Shown here piece by piece: positions 44,743 through 53,778 of a stretch of 64,000 nucleotides of DNA; position 1 is the stretch's first letter, and every line of letters starts with the position of its first letter. The position numbers and the translations under genes are program-made. The stretch is taken from the NCBI GenBank assembly GCA_963846315.1, contig CAWJVM010000008.1, positions 310,001 through 374,000 on the forward strand, in the 5' to 3' direction. The stretch comes from RPQJ01 sp963846315 (GTDB lineage Bacteria; Pseudomonadota; Gammaproteobacteria; Steroidobacterales; Steroidobacteraceae). The notes under the pieces are model-generated. The model did not search any database, was not told where the DNA came from, and saw only the letters and a list, made by a program, of their open reading frames with translations.

Positions 44743-45978
44743 TCATCGGTCGAGCACTTCGAACGTCAGGCCCGAATGAGCCTGCAGGCGGTCGACGATC
44801 CGGTCGCCGAAGGCAGTGGCTGGAGTCCAGAATCCACCTGCCACCCGCTTCCTGGCATGGTCTCCCGCCAGGCAAGCCGCAGCCTGTCCCAGCATCTTGG
44901 CGGTCGACCCGTAGCCTGGGTCGCGGTCGCCCGTGACGCGCGTGCGCAGGACGTCGCCTGGCTGCGTCCGGCCGTGGAACCGCAGGTCGAAGCCGCCCTT
45001 GAGTTGCGCCTCCGGACTTGGGCCCTGGCCTGGCGCCGGCAGCACGTATTTCTCGAGCAGCGCACGCACGGTGCCGATGGAGCCCGCGACCATGAAAGCA
45101 CCGAGACCCGTACTCATCATGGTGGCGGTCAGGCGGCCGCGCCAGCCGCGTCCCGTCAGCACCGCTTCGTCGTACCGGAACTCCGGACCGTAGGCGTCAT
45201 GCAGCAAGGCATTCGTCCGGTGCACCACGCGGGTATTGATCGCACTCATGACGAACGGCGCGACCCACGCCTTGAAGTCGGAATCGTATTCGGCGAGCCC
45301 GACGTTTGCCTGCCGGACACGCTTGACGCTGCCCGGGGGACAGATCGAGTAGGGGTCCGCGAGTTGCTTGCGCAGCGCAGGATTCGCCTTGACCTCTTTC
45401 AGCACGTTCAGCACCGTGGCCACGGTGCCGCCGGAGAAGCTGCCACGCATGGAGCGGACACGCATCTTGACGGTGGTGCAGGGTTGACCGAACCGTTCCC
45501 GCGCCTGCCGCTGCAGGTAATGCACGCCGAGGTCGGACGGAATCGAATCGAACCCGCAGTTGTGCACGATGCGAGCGCCCGAGGCCTGCGCCACCTTCTC
45601 GTACTTGTGGATCATCCGCCGCATCCACTGCACCTCGCCGGTGAGGTCGCAGTAATCGGTGCCGGTCTCGGCACAGACGCGCACGAGTGGTTCGCCATAC
45701 AAGGCATAGGGGCCCACCGTGGACACGATCACCCGGGCTTTTTTGCACAGCTGGTGCAGCGAACGTTCATCGGCGGCATCAGCCTGCAGCAGTTCGAGCT
45801 TGCCGTTGCCCCGGCCGAGGGACTTCCGCAACGCTTCGAGCTTCGGCAGCGACCTGCCGGCGGCAGCCCAGCGCAGCTTGCCGTCGAGGCCGAATTCGTC
45901 GAACAGATAGCGGGTGAGGATCTGGCCCACGAAGCTCGTGGCGCCAAAGACGACGACGTCGCAGGGCGGGGTGGTCAT
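44743..45978 (-). CDS. saccharopine dehydrogenase-like / trans-acting enoyl reductase-like oxidoreductase
   Basis: The 411-residue protein begins with VVVFGATSFVGQILTRYLF, a Rossmann dinucleotide-binding motif (GATxFVG), then STVGPYALYGEPLVRVCAETGTDYCDLTGE, the hallmark of the saccharopine-dehydrogenase-like family that includes mycobacterial trans-acting enoyl reductases. It also has GFDSIPSDLG. Members act on lipids or polyketide-like substrates, and true saccharopine dehydrogenase activity is unlikely. It may share an operon with the MAPEG gene. Confidence 0.8.
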   Translation of the reverse strand: MTTPPCDVVVFGATSFVGQILTRYLFDEFGLDGKLRWAAAGRSLPKLEALRKSLGRGNGKLELLQADAADERSLHQLCKKARVIVSTVGPYALYGEPLVRVCAETGTDYCDLTGEVQWMRRMIHKYEKVAQASGARIVHNCGFDSIPSDLGVHYLQRQARERFGQPCTTVKMRVRSMRGSFSGGTVATVLNVLKEVKANPALRKQLADPYSICPPGSVKRVRQANVGLAEYDSDFKAWVAPFVMSAINTRVVHRTNALLHDAYGPEFRYDEAVLTGRGWRGRLTATMMSTGLGAFMVAGSIGTVRALLEKYVLPAPGQGPSPEAQLKGGFDLRFHGRTQPGDVLRTRVTGDRDPGYGSTAKMLGQAAACLAGDHARKRVAGGFWTPATAFGDRIVDRLQAHSGLTFEVLDR

Positions 45979-46066
45979 ACGGCATCTTAGACCAATGTCT
46001 CAGTTCCGCCGCGGGTGGTCCTTGCTAGATTCCGCGGCAGTGCCCATCGGACAGGGGGAGAGATTC

Positions 46067-46396
46067 ATGGCCGCACCGCCGACGATCGACTGGAATGCCG
46101 TCATCAACGATCCGCGCTTCCAGACGCTGCACCGCAAGAAGCAGGGGTTCCTGACGGGCCTCATGATCTTCTCCGTGGCCTTCTACTTCCTGTTGCCGAT
46201 CGGCGCCGCCTATTTCCAGGACCTGTACAAGGTCAAGGTCTGGGGAGTCGTCAATTTCGGGCTGGTGTTCGCACTGGTCCAGTTCGTCGTCGCCTGGGGA
46301 GTCGCGTTCTACTACTCGCGCCGGGCGGGGTCCGAATTCGATCGTCTCGCGCGCGAGATCGCCGCGGACTACGAGAAAGGCAAGGTGACGCCATGA
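46067..46396 (+). CDS. DUF485 membrane protein, partner of acetate symporter (YjcH-like)
   Basis: The ATG at 46067 is preceded by GGGGAG. The 109-residue product has two membrane helices and DUF485 motifs (NDPRFQTLHRKKQGF, FYFLLPIGAAYF, YSRRAGSEFDRLAREI). The gene overlaps actP by 4 bp, as in the yjcH-actP operon of E. coli. Function as an accessory subunit is inferred from this conserved pairing. Confidence 0.88.
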   Translation: MAAPPTIDWNAVINDPRFQTLHRKKQGFLTGLMIFSVAFYFLLPIGAAYFQDLYKVKVWGVVNFGLVFALVQFVVAWGVAFYYSRRAGSEFDRLAREIAADYEKGKVTP

Positions 46397-48303
46397 ACTT
46401 CCCGAACCGCAAGGCGCTGGCCTGGGGACTCGTCGGCCTGGTGCCGGTCGTGTGCACGACGGCCTACGCGCAGGGCGCAGTCACGCCGGAATATCGGTGG
46501 CTCACCTTCACGGTGTTCGCGGCCATCATCGCGCTCACGATGTACGTCACCTACGTGGCGTCGAAGCGCGTGAAGTCGGCTTCTGATTTCTACACGGCGG
46601 GCGGCGGCGTCACCGGCCTGCAGAACGGCTGGGCGATTGCGGGCGACTACCTGTCGGCCGCGTCCTTCCTCGGCATCGCCGGTCTCATCTCCCAGTACGG
46701 CTACGACGGGTTCATGTACTCGGTCGGCTGGCTCGTGGCTTACATTACCGTGCTGCTGTTGATCGCGGAGCCATGCCGCAACATCGGCCGCTACACGCTC
46801 TCCGACATCCTGGCCTACCGCAACAACCCGAAAGCCATGCGCATCGTCGGCGCCTTGTCGGTGATCACCGTCTCGACGTTCTACCTGACGGCGCAGATGG
46901 TCGGCGGCGGGGTGCTGGTGAAGACGCTGATCGGCATCGATTACGAGGTGTCGGTCATCGCGGTCGGCGTGCTGATGCTCGCCTACGTGCTGTTCGGCGG
47001 CATGGTCGCGACGACCTGGGTGCAGATCATCAAGGCCATCCTGCTGGTGATCGCGTCGCTGGTGCTGGTGGTCCTGGTGTGGTTGCCGTACGGCTTCTCG
47101 CTACCCGCGTTCCTGCAGGACGTCGTGGCCGATCCGAAGGTGCAGGCCAAGGTGGCGACGCTGCTCGGCGACCCGGCCAAGACGATGACTGCGACCGAAC
47201 TCGGCCAGCGCTTCCTCGAGCCCGGGCTGTATTTCAAGGCGCCGATCGACCAGATCTCGCTCGGCATGGCGCTCGTCTTCGGCACCGCGGGCCTGCCGCA
47301 CATCCTGATGCGGTTCTTCACCGTGCCGACCGCCCAGCAGGCGCGCAAGTCGGTTGTGTGGGCGATGGCGATCATCGGCGGCTTCTACATCCTGACGCTG
47401 TTCCTCGGCTTCGGCGCAGCGAAGTTCGTCGGCCCCGCGGCCATCGCGTCGGTGGATGCCGGCGGCAACATGGCGGCGCCGCTGCTCGCGCAATACCTCG
47501 GCGGCGGCGCGAACTCGTTCCTCGGCAACTTCATGCTGGCGTTCGTGTCGGCGGTGGCTTTCGCCACGATCGTCGCGGTGGTGGCGGGGCTCGTGCTCGC
47601 AGCAGCGTCTGCGATTGCGCACGATCTGTACGTGGGCGTGTATCACGGCGGAGACACGGTGCCGCCGCAGCAGCAGGTGCGTGCGGCGCGCATCGCCACG
47701 GTCATCGTCGGAGCGATGGCGATCACGATCGGCATCGCGGCCAAGGGCCAGAACGTCGCGCATCTCGTGGCGCTGGCGTTTGCCGTCGCCGCGTCGGCCA
47801 ACTTCCCTTGCGTGCTGCTCACGCTGTACTGGAAGCGATGCAGCACGGGCGGCATCGTCGCCGGCATGATCATCGGCACGGTAGTGGCGGTCGGCCTGAC
47901 GCTGGTTTCGCCTAATGTCACCTACCCGAAGGCCGTGCGTGCCGCGTCGCAGAAGGTGTTCGACGGCGAGGCAGCCAAGCGGTCGGCGATCGAACAGGCG
48001 TTGCTCTCGACCGATGCCGAGGCCGTCAGCCAGGCGAAGATCAACCTCACCGCGCTCGACAAGGCTGTTGCCAAGGCGAAGGACGACGTGGCCAAGGTCG
48101 AGGGCAAAGAGCGCTCGTTCCTCGGCCTCGAAGAGCCGCTGTTCAAGCTCAAGAATCCCGGCATCATCTCGATCCCGCTCGGGTTCCTTGCCGTCCTGTT
48201 CGGTTCCCTGCTGTTCCGCGACCGGCGTTCGGAAGAACTCTGGCCGGAGGTCTACGCGCGGCAGAACACCGGCATCCTGGCGTCGAAGGCGTCAGCCCAC
48301 TGA
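46393..48303 (+). CDS. actP: cation/acetate symporter
   Basis: This 636-residue member of the sodium:solute symporter family has the ActP pattern from ASDFYTAGGGVTGLQNGWAIAGDYLSAASFLG through FGTAGLPHILMRFFTVPTAQQAR to VAFATIVAVVAGL. It is longer than E. coli ActP (549). The excess includes a charged 60-residue helical insert (about 510-590, SAIEQALLSTDAEAVSQAKI...AKAKDDVAKVEG) between late helices, followed by a last membrane span. The function is acetate or short monocarboxylate uptake coupled to cations. A strong hairpin overlaps the stop region. Confidence 0.92.
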   Translation: MNFPNRKALAWGLVGLVPVVCTTAYAQGAVTPEYRWLTFTVFAAIIALTMYVTYVASKRVKSASDFYTAGGGVTGLQNGWAIAGDYLSAASFLGIAGLISQYGYDGFMYSVGWLVAYITVLLLIAEPCRNIGRYTLSDILAYRNNPKAMRIVGALSVITVSTFYLTAQMVGGGVLVKTLIGIDYEVSVIAVGVLMLAYVLFGGMVATTWVQIIKAILLVIASLVLVVLVWLPYGFSLPAFLQDVVADPKVQAKVATLLGDPAKTMTATELGQRFLEPGLYFKAPIDQISLGMALVFGTAGLPHILMRFFTVPTAQQARKSVVWAMAIIGGFYILTLFLGFGAAKFVGPAAIASVDAGGNMAAPLLAQYLGGGANSFLGNFMLAFVSAVAFATIVAVVAGLVLAAASAIAHDLYVGVYHGGDTVPPQQQVRAARIATVIVGAMAITIGIAAKGQNVAHLVALAFAVAASANFPCVLLTLYWKRCSTGGIVAGMIIGTVVAVGLTLVSPNVTYPKAVRAASQKVFDGEAAKRSAIEQALLSTDAEAVSQAKINLTALDKAVAKAKDDVAKVEGKERSFLGLEEPLFKLKNPGIISIPLGFLAVLFGSLLFRDRRSEELWPEVYARQNTGILASKASAH

Positions 48304-48346
48304 CGCTTGCGCGGCCCTCCCGCGTGAGCGGGAGGGGGCGCAAGCG
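48304..48346 (+). terminator. long hairpin directly after actP
   Basis: CGCTTGCGC (48304-48312) pairs with GCGCAAGCG (48338-48346), and inside it CCCTCCCGC (48315-48323) pairs with GCGGGAGGG (48328-48336) around GTGA. The whole forms a stem of about 18 bp with a small internal asymmetry, beginning just after the actP TGA. No T tract follows, so it may be a Rho-linked terminator or a transcript stabiliser. Confidence 0.55.
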
Positions 48347-48367
48347 CTCGTGAGGGCGGAAGGGGGC

Positions 48368-48543
48368 GGAAGGGGTTAGGGGTTAGTCGGAACGCGCTTT
48401 GCGCGAAGAACGCGATATCCATTGTTCCCTTATTCCATCGGGCGGCAGCGATCAGAGTCGTTGCAGCAGGCTGTTATCGGTTGACGCAAATGGTCGGGCT
48501 ACAATTCCGACTAACCCCTAACCCCTAACCCCTAACCCCTTCC
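48368..48543. repeat. 176-bp element with inverted heptamer-repeat ends (GGGGTTA x2 / TAACCCC x4)
   Basis: The left end (48368-48392) carries two GGGGTTA units (48372-48385) inside GGAA...GTCGGAA; the right end (48505-48543) is its reverse complement but with four TAACCCC units (48512-48539). The arms enclose about 112 bp with a CGCGC-TTT-GCGCG hairpin (48393-48405). On the minus strand the right arm has four runs of GGGG spaced by TTA, a perfect G-quadruplex-type motif. The element lies between actP and the regulator gene, 31 bp before the latter's start. Its nature (REP- or MITE-like, or a regulatory switch) is open. Confidence 0.7.
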
Positions 48544-48573
48544 TCCACTTCCTCCACTTCCTCCCCCCTTCCC

Positions 48574-50490
48574 GTGTCCACCCCACCCCTGATCGTCGAA
48601 GCGACGATCCAGTTCCTGAAGGCTCACCTGCCGTTCTCGCGGATGGCGCGGCGCGACCTCGAGTTCATCGCGGAAAGGGCCCGGCTCGGCTACTTTCCGG
48701 TGGGCAGCACGATCGTCGATCCAGCGAGCGGCATCGCTGAATACCTCCACATCATCCAGCGTGGGCACGTGCGTGTGCGCAACCCGAACGCTGCCGTTGA
48801 CGACGAAGTGCGTGGCGTGGGCGAGTGCTTTCCGGTCGCGGCGCTCTCGGCCGGTGCAACGGGCACGCGCACTTTCGAAGCCACCGAAGACGTCTTTGCA
48901 CTGCTGCTGCCGCGCGCTGATTTCGATGCGTTGCGCGAACGCTCGCCAGAATTCGCGCAGTTCTGCACCGAAGCGCTGGCCACGCTGGTGCAGCACTCGC
49001 TGGGCCAGTTGCGCCACCACTTTTCCCAGCGTGCGACCGACCAGCAGACGATGCTGGAGCCGCTGAAGACGCTCGTGCGACGCGAACCGGTGTACTGCAA
49101 TGCCGAAACATCGGTGCGCGAGGCACTGGAACGGATGAGCGCGGAGGGCGTGCGCACGATCGCCGTCGTCGACAGCCGGCGTCGTCCTCTCGGCATCTTC
49201 ACGCTGCTCGACCTGCTGGAACGTGTCGTGCTGCCCGGCCTGTCGCTGGCGACACCGGTGCAGCAGGTGATGACCACTGGACCGGCCATGCTCGACGAGT
49301 TGAGCAACGCGCAGGAGGGACTGGCGTTGATGGCCAGTCGCGGTTTCCACCAGCTGCTCGTCGTCCGCGATGGCGAACTGGCGGGCATCGTCACCGAGCG
49401 GGACCTGTTCGGTTTGCAGCGGGTCACGATGCGCAACATTACTCAGTCGGTGCGGCAAGCGCGCGACGTGGCGGGCCTGCAACGCGTCGTGGCCGACATA
49501 GCGGCCCTGACCGACAACCTCGTCGCGCAGGGAGCGGCCGCCGAGCCGCTGACGCACACGATCACCGCGCTCAACGATTCGCTCACGCAGCGACTGTTCG
49601 AACTGCTGCTGCCGCTATTCCAGCTCGACGACGTGGCATGGTGCTGGCTCGCGGTGGGCAGTGAAGGTCGTCGCGAGCAGACCGTTGCGACCGACCAGGA
49701 CAACGCGATCGTCTTCGAGTGCGACGAGCGCGACGTGCCGGCCACGCGCGAGCGGTTGCTGCGGTTTGCCAGTGCAGCCAATGAGCACCTGGCCGAGCTG
49801 GGCTTCCCGCTCTGCACTGGCAACATCATGGCCAGCAATCCCGATTGTTGCCTGACGGTCGACGAGTGGCGCGGGCGCTTTGCCGGTTGGATGCGCGAGC
49901 CGACGCCCGAGGCACTGCTGGCGGCCAACATCTTCTTCGATTTCCGTCCGCTGACCGGCGATCACGCGCTGGCCGAGCGGCTGCGCGGCTGGCTCGATGC
50001 TACCAGCGGCGAGAACAAGCTGTTCCTGCGCATGCTCGTTGCCAACGCGCTGCAGGCCGAGCCGCCGCTCGGCTGGATCAGGACGTTCCGCACGGACGAA
50101 GGCGAGTTCGCCGGCACGATCGATCTCAAGACCCACGGCACGCGGATCTTCGTCGATGCGGCGCGCGCGTTCGCGCTCGCGCTCGGCATTGGCGACACCA
50201 ATACGTCGCAGCGGATCCGCACGGCAGGCCGTCGGTTGAACCGCGACGAGCGCGAGATCGCAGCGTCCGTCGATGCTTACCATTTCCTGCAGTTGCTGCG
50301 CTTGCGCGCGCAGCGGGGTGGCCTCGACGCCGCGGCGACGGAGTCGGCCGGCGGCACGGAGCGCACGCGGCAGGCACTGAACCGCCTGGACCCTTACGCC
50401 TTGAACGAAATCGACCAGCGCATGTTGCGCGAGGCGTTCCGCCAGGCTCGCGTGTTGCAGACACACCTCGACCAGGCCGTGGGTCACTGA
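48574..50490 (+). CDS. cNMP-binding/CBS/DUF294 nucleotidyltransferase-like regulatory protein
   Basis: The 638-residue protein starts at GTG 48574; no purine-rich ribosome site precedes it, only a pyrimidine tract. Domains in order: cyclic-nucleotide-binding-like (about 15-135), two CBS motifs (about 160-290, with VRTIAVVDSRRRPLGIFTLLDLLE and LLVVRDGELAGIVTERDLFG), a DUF294 nucleotidyltransferase-like domain (WLAVGSEGRREQTVATDQDNAI, the GS-x10-DxD motif as in GlnD) and a C-terminal helical domain. Such genes commonly follow actP and the exonuclease gene below. It may sense adenylates or cyclic nucleotides and regulate acetate metabolism; the output is not known. Confidence 0.88.
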   Translation: MSTPPLIVEATIQFLKAHLPFSRMARRDLEFIAERARLGYFPVGSTIVDPASGIAEYLHIIQRGHVRVRNPNAAVDDEVRGVGECFPVAALSAGATGTRTFEATEDVFALLLPRADFDALRERSPEFAQFCTEALATLVQHSLGQLRHHFSQRATDQQTMLEPLKTLVRREPVYCNAETSVREALERMSAEGVRTIAVVDSRRRPLGIFTLLDLLERVVLPGLSLATPVQQVMTTGPAMLDELSNAQEGLALMASRGFHQLLVVRDGELAGIVTERDLFGLQRVTMRNITQSVRQARDVAGLQRVVADIAALTDNLVAQGAAAEPLTHTITALNDSLTQRLFELLLPLFQLDDVAWCWLAVGSEGRREQTVATDQDNAIVFECDERDVPATRERLLRFASAANEHLAELGFPLCTGNIMASNPDCCLTVDEWRGRFAGWMREPTPEALLAANIFFDFRPLTGDHALAERLRGWLDATSGENKLFLRMLVANALQAEPPLGWIRTFRTDEGEFAGTIDLKTHGTRIFVDAARAFALALGIGDTNTSQRIRTAGRRLNRDEREIAASVDAYHFLQLLRLRAQRGGLDAAATESAGGTERTRQALNRLDPYALNEIDQRMLREAFRQARVLQTHLDQAVGH

Positions 50491-50497
50491 GCCCGCG

Positions 50498-51223
50498 ATG
50501 GGCGCTTGGCCGCTGTCCCCGGTGGAGGCATGGCGGGCCCGCAAGGTCCGGCACAACCTCGCACCCTCGGTGCGGGAACGCCTGGCCCGGGTTCGGCGCG
50601 GGTTCCTCGAACGTCCAGGGCTGGCGCAACCGCTCGCGCTGGCGCGTTTCGTCGTCCTCGACCTCGAGACCACCGGGCCCCGCATGTTCGAGGACCGCGC
50701 CATCGCCATCGGTGCCGTGGCCGTCTCGGAGCGCACCGTCCGGCACGACGACGCCTTCGAGGCACTGCTGCGGCAGCCTTGCTCGAGCGCCGTCGACAAC
50801 ATCCTGATCCATCAGATTGGCGGCCAGCAGCAACTGGCCGGCACGGATCCGGTCGAATGCCTGGTCGCGTGCCTCGAATTCATGGCCGACTCGCGCGTCG
50901 TCGCTTTCCGCGCCGAGTTCGACGCGACCGTCTTTGGACGTGAAGTGCGCGAGCACCTGGGAATGCGTGCCTGGCCGCGCTTCATCGACCTGGCCGCCGT
51001 CCTGCCCGCCCTGTTTCCCGGCACTGAGAACGACTCGCTCGACGACTGGGTGACGCACTTCGGGTTGCCACCGATCGCCCGTCACCAGGCGATCGCGGAT
51101 GCCTATGCCACCGCGCAGTTGCTCATGATCGTGCTCGAAGCAGCTCCCCGGTTCGGCATCGAGACCGCCGCCGACCTGCGCGACGTGGAACAGGCGCAAC
51201 GCTGGCTGGGGCGTCGCCGCTGA
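50498..51223 (+). CDS. DnaQ-like 3'-5' exonuclease domain protein
   Basis: The 241-residue protein has the DEDDh exonuclease core: FVVLDLETTGPRMFEDRAIAIG (first Asp and Glu), the mid Asp in AFRAEFDATVFG and HQAIADAYATAQLL (final His and Asp). An N-terminal helical 45-residue segment precedes it. It begins 8 bp after the regulator gene, so they are one operon. Pairing with the cNMP/CBS/DUF294 regulator near actP is conserved in several proteobacteria; how an exonuclease fits acetate control is unknown. It is not the polymerase III epsilon subunit, judging by context and sequence. Confidence 0.85.
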   Translation: MGAWPLSPVEAWRARKVRHNLAPSVRERLARVRRGFLERPGLAQPLALARFVVLDLETTGPRMFEDRAIAIGAVAVSERTVRHDDAFEALLRQPCSSAVDNILIHQIGGQQQLAGTDPVECLVACLEFMADSRVVAFRAEFDATVFGREVREHLGMRAWPRFIDLAAVLPALFPGTENDSLDDWVTHFGLPPIARHQAIADAYATAQLLMIVLEAAPRFGIETAADLRDVEQAQRWLGRRR

Positions 51224-51306
51224 CGGCGGCACAGGCCTGTGTCGCCGGGTGGTGCAAGCTGAACCGGGCTTTACGCGCGCCCTTGGCGGCCGCAACATCG
51301 AGGGCC

Positions 51307-52254
51307 ATGAACAACAGGACTGTGCGACGGGGCGCGGCGCCATGGGGTGCCGTCATCATCGGGCTGATCGTTGCTGTACTGGCGGGGTGCGGCAAACCGG
51401 AGCCCGTGGCGCCAGCGACGCCTGCGGTGGCTGGACCGACTACACCGACACGCGATCAGTTGCTGGGTGCGGTCGTAACCGGTGTGTTCGACGCGCCCGT
51501 CACCTTGACCGCGGGACGGTATGAAGGTCCGCCGGCCGAGGCGGGGGCGGCGTCGCACCCGACGCTGAGGCTCTGGGACTCGACGATCGAATTCGTCGAT
51601 GTCGACGGCGTCCCGCCTGCGGAAGGCGTCGCGCTGCTCACCTCGAGTCTCGGCGGCAGCGGCACGTTCTCGCACCTGGGCGTTTTCAACCTGCAGGACG
51701 GCAAGGCCGCCACGCTGGGTGTCATCCCGCTGGGTGACCGTGTGCAGCTCTTCCGGCTCTGGCACGAGCCGGGCAAGGCGTTGCTCGACCTCGTCGAGCC
51801 GGGACCAGGCGATGCCGCCTGCTGCCCGACACAACTGTCGCGCAAGACCTTTGGCTGGCAGGACGGCAAGCTGCAGCAGCTCGCGAGCACTGCCGTCGGC
51901 AGCCTTTCGATCAACCTCCTGGCCGCCACGGACTGGATGCTGGTCGAGTTGGACGGACAACCGCTGCCGGCTGGCGTCGTCCCGCCGACCACACTGGTCC
52001 AGTACGGCAAGGCTGCAGGCTTTGCGGGCTGCAATCGGTACACGGGACCGATTACCGAAGCGACGCCAGGCAACGTCAAGCTGGGTGAAATCGCCGTGAC
52101 GAAGAAAGCCTGCGATGTCGCCGCGAGCGAGATCGAAGCGGCCTTCCTCGACCGGATGCACGCGACTACGTCGTACAGATTCGAGGCGGGTCGGCTGTTG
52201 CTGGTCGCGCCGCAGGGCGACATGCCGCCTCGCACCTTGCTTTTCTCGCGTTGA
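51307..52254 (+). CDS. lipoprotein with META/HslJ-like domain
   Basis: The ATG at 51307 with GAGGG just upstream gives 315 residues. A lipoprotein signal ends with lipobox VLAGC. After a Pro/Thr linker, an uncharacterised beta-rich domain (about 50-200) precedes a META domain (DWMLVELDGQPLPAGVVPP, AGFAGCNRYTGPIT), as in the heat-shock protein HslJ. A cysteine pair DAACCPTQL lies between them. It is probably anchored in the outer membrane. Function unknown. Confidence 0.75.
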   Translation: MNNRTVRRGAAPWGAVIIGLIVAVLAGCGKPEPVAPATPAVAGPTTPTRDQLLGAVVTGVFDAPVTLTAGRYEGPPAEAGAASHPTLRLWDSTIEFVDVDGVPPAEGVALLTSSLGGSGTFSHLGVFNLQDGKAATLGVIPLGDRVQLFRLWHEPGKALLDLVEPGPGDAACCPTQLSRKTFGWQDGKLQQLASTAVGSLSINLLAATDWMLVELDGQPLPAGVVPPTTLVQYGKAAGFAGCNRYTGPITEATPGNVKLGEIAVTKKACDVAASEIEAAFLDRMHATTSYRFEAGRLLLVAPQGDMPPRTLLFSR

Positions 52255-52284
52255 GTCATTTGCCCGCAACTGAGGAGCCAGCCC

Positions 52285-52770
52285 ATGAGCACGCAGCCAC
52301 CGACTCTTCGCGCTGACCGCACGATGCAGCGCTTGGTCCTGGCTGCCTGCGCGCTGTGGGCAGGAGGCGTCTCGCCCGCTGCGCGGGCAGCGCCAGGCTG
52401 GGTTTCAATCGCCAGGACCGACCGTACCGAGGTCTTCGCGAATCCGGCGTCGCTCGGCGTGTCGCCGGCGTCGTGGGTGATCGTGCGGACCAGGCAGAAT
52501 TTCGTCGAGCCGCAACCGTCAGCCCACAAAAACAAGGCGTACCTGTCTGCCCGCAACGAATATCGCGTCGATTGCGCGCAACGGCGACTGGCCTACCGCG
52601 AACTGGAGGCGTTTTCGCAACTCGACCTGCAGGGTGACCGCGTGCAGAAGACCAAGATCGGCGAGAAGAACCTGAAATGGATGGATGCGCCGACGGGGAC
52701 TGTGTTTGGCGAAATCCTCGACTATGCTTGCAAAAACGCGCCGGTCGGCCTGCCACCCGGCACCAAATAG
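52285..52770 (+). CDS. small exported protein (surface-adhesin E-like)
   Basis: The ATG at 52285 has GAGGAG 8 nt upstream. The 161-residue precursor has a late hydrophobic signal (LVLAACALWAGGVSPAARAAP). The mature part has WVSIARTDRTEVFANPASL, ASWVIVRTRQNF, NEYRVDCAQRRLAYREL and GEILDYACKN, matching the layout of the surface-adhesin protein E-like family (a small beta-sandwich with one disulfide). Function unknown. It follows the META lipoprotein gene by 30 bp. Confidence 0.65.
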   Translation: MSTQPPTLRADRTMQRLVLAACALWAGGVSPAARAAPGWVSIARTDRTEVFANPASLGVSPASWVIVRTRQNFVEPQPSAHKNKAYLSARNEYRVDCAQRRLAYRELEAFSQLDLQGDRVQKTKIGEKNLKWMDAPTGTVFGEILDYACKNAPVGLPPGTK

Positions 52771-52887
52771 GACTCAGTCCAAAGTCCGGCGGGTCGGGCG
52801 ACGTTCGATGGGTCGTTGAATGGCTGTGCCGGGACGCTCGACCAGCAATCGACGGGGAAATCGTCGCGACAGGGAAGTTCAACTGGC

Positions 52888-53715
52888 ATGAAACACCGTG
52901 AATTCACGGTCGCAGGCATCGGCGGCATCGAACTCTATGCCCAGGGCTGGCTGCCCGAGGCCGCCCCGCGCGGCGTGATCGTGGTGGCCCACGGCCTCGC
53001 CGAACACGGCGGCCGCTACGCGACGCTCGCCGGCGAACTGGTGCGGCGCGACTATGCCGTGTATGCCATCGATCATCGTGGGCACGGCAGGTCACCGGGG
53101 CCGCGCGCGAACATCGACCGCTTCGCGCACCTGGTCTCCGATTTCTGTGCCTTCACGGGCAAGTGTGTGCGTCAACACCTGGATACTCCGGTGTTCATGC
53201 TGGGTCACAGCATGGGAGGCGCCGTGGCCTTCGCCAGTGCGCTGCGCGTGCAGCACACGCTGCGCGGGCTGGTGCTATCGGCCCCGGCGCTCGCAATGGA
53301 CCAGAAGCTGCCCGCGCTGCAGCAGATGCTCGTGCGGGTCCTGTCGGTCGTCGCGCCGAACGTGGGAGCGCTGACATTGCCAGCCGCTGCAATCAGCCGC
53401 GACCCGGCCGTCGTGGCGAGCTACGAAGCGGACCCGCTGGTGCATCACAAGTCGATTCCAGCGCGTACGTTGGTCGAGTTGCTCACGGCGATGCAGGGCT
53501 TTCCCGCGCAGGCTCGCGAACTCCGTCTGCCCACGCTGATCCTGCACGGCACCGCGGACAAGCTGGTGCCGCTCGCGGCCACCCGGCCGGTCTACCAGGC
53601 TTTCGGCACACGCGACCGCGTCATAAAGTTCTACGACGGCCTCTACCACGAGGTCTTCAACGAACCCGAACGTGAAAACGTGACGGCCGACCTGTTTCGC
53701 TGGCTCGAGCGCTGA
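52888..53715 (+). CDS. alpha/beta hydrolase, monoacylglycerol lipase-like
   Basis: The ATG at 52888 gives 275 residues without signal peptide. Motifs: VVAHGLAEHGGRYATLA and YAIDHRGHGRSPGPRA (lid region of the family), the nucleophile elbow GHSMGG, an Asp in LHGTADKLVP and the catalytic His in YDGLYHEVFNEPE. This is the standard set for monoacylglycerol lipases and lysophospholipases. It would hydrolyse monoglycerides in the cytosol, releasing glycerol. A longer upstream start is possible but weaker. Confidence 0.88.
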   Translation: MKHREFTVAGIGGIELYAQGWLPEAAPRGVIVVAHGLAEHGGRYATLAGELVRRDYAVYAIDHRGHGRSPGPRANIDRFAHLVSDFCAFTGKCVRQHLDTPVFMLGHSMGGAVAFASALRVQHTLRGLVLSAPALAMDQKLPALQQMLVRVLSVVAPNVGALTLPAAAISRDPAVVASYEADPLVHHKSIPARTLVELLTAMQGFPAQARELRLPTLILHGTADKLVPLAATRPVYQAFGTRDRVIKFYDGLYHEVFNEPERENVTADLFRWLER

Positions 53716-53778
53716 GCGCCAGGTCACAGTTCGGAAATAACTGCGGCGAGGCACGTTCACGCGCGTTGGCGGCGAGTA

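Noticed and set aside
48512..48539. CRISPR-like array at the TAACCCC repeats
   Set aside because: The units are seven bases with no spacers and no cas genes; this is a simple tandem repeat.
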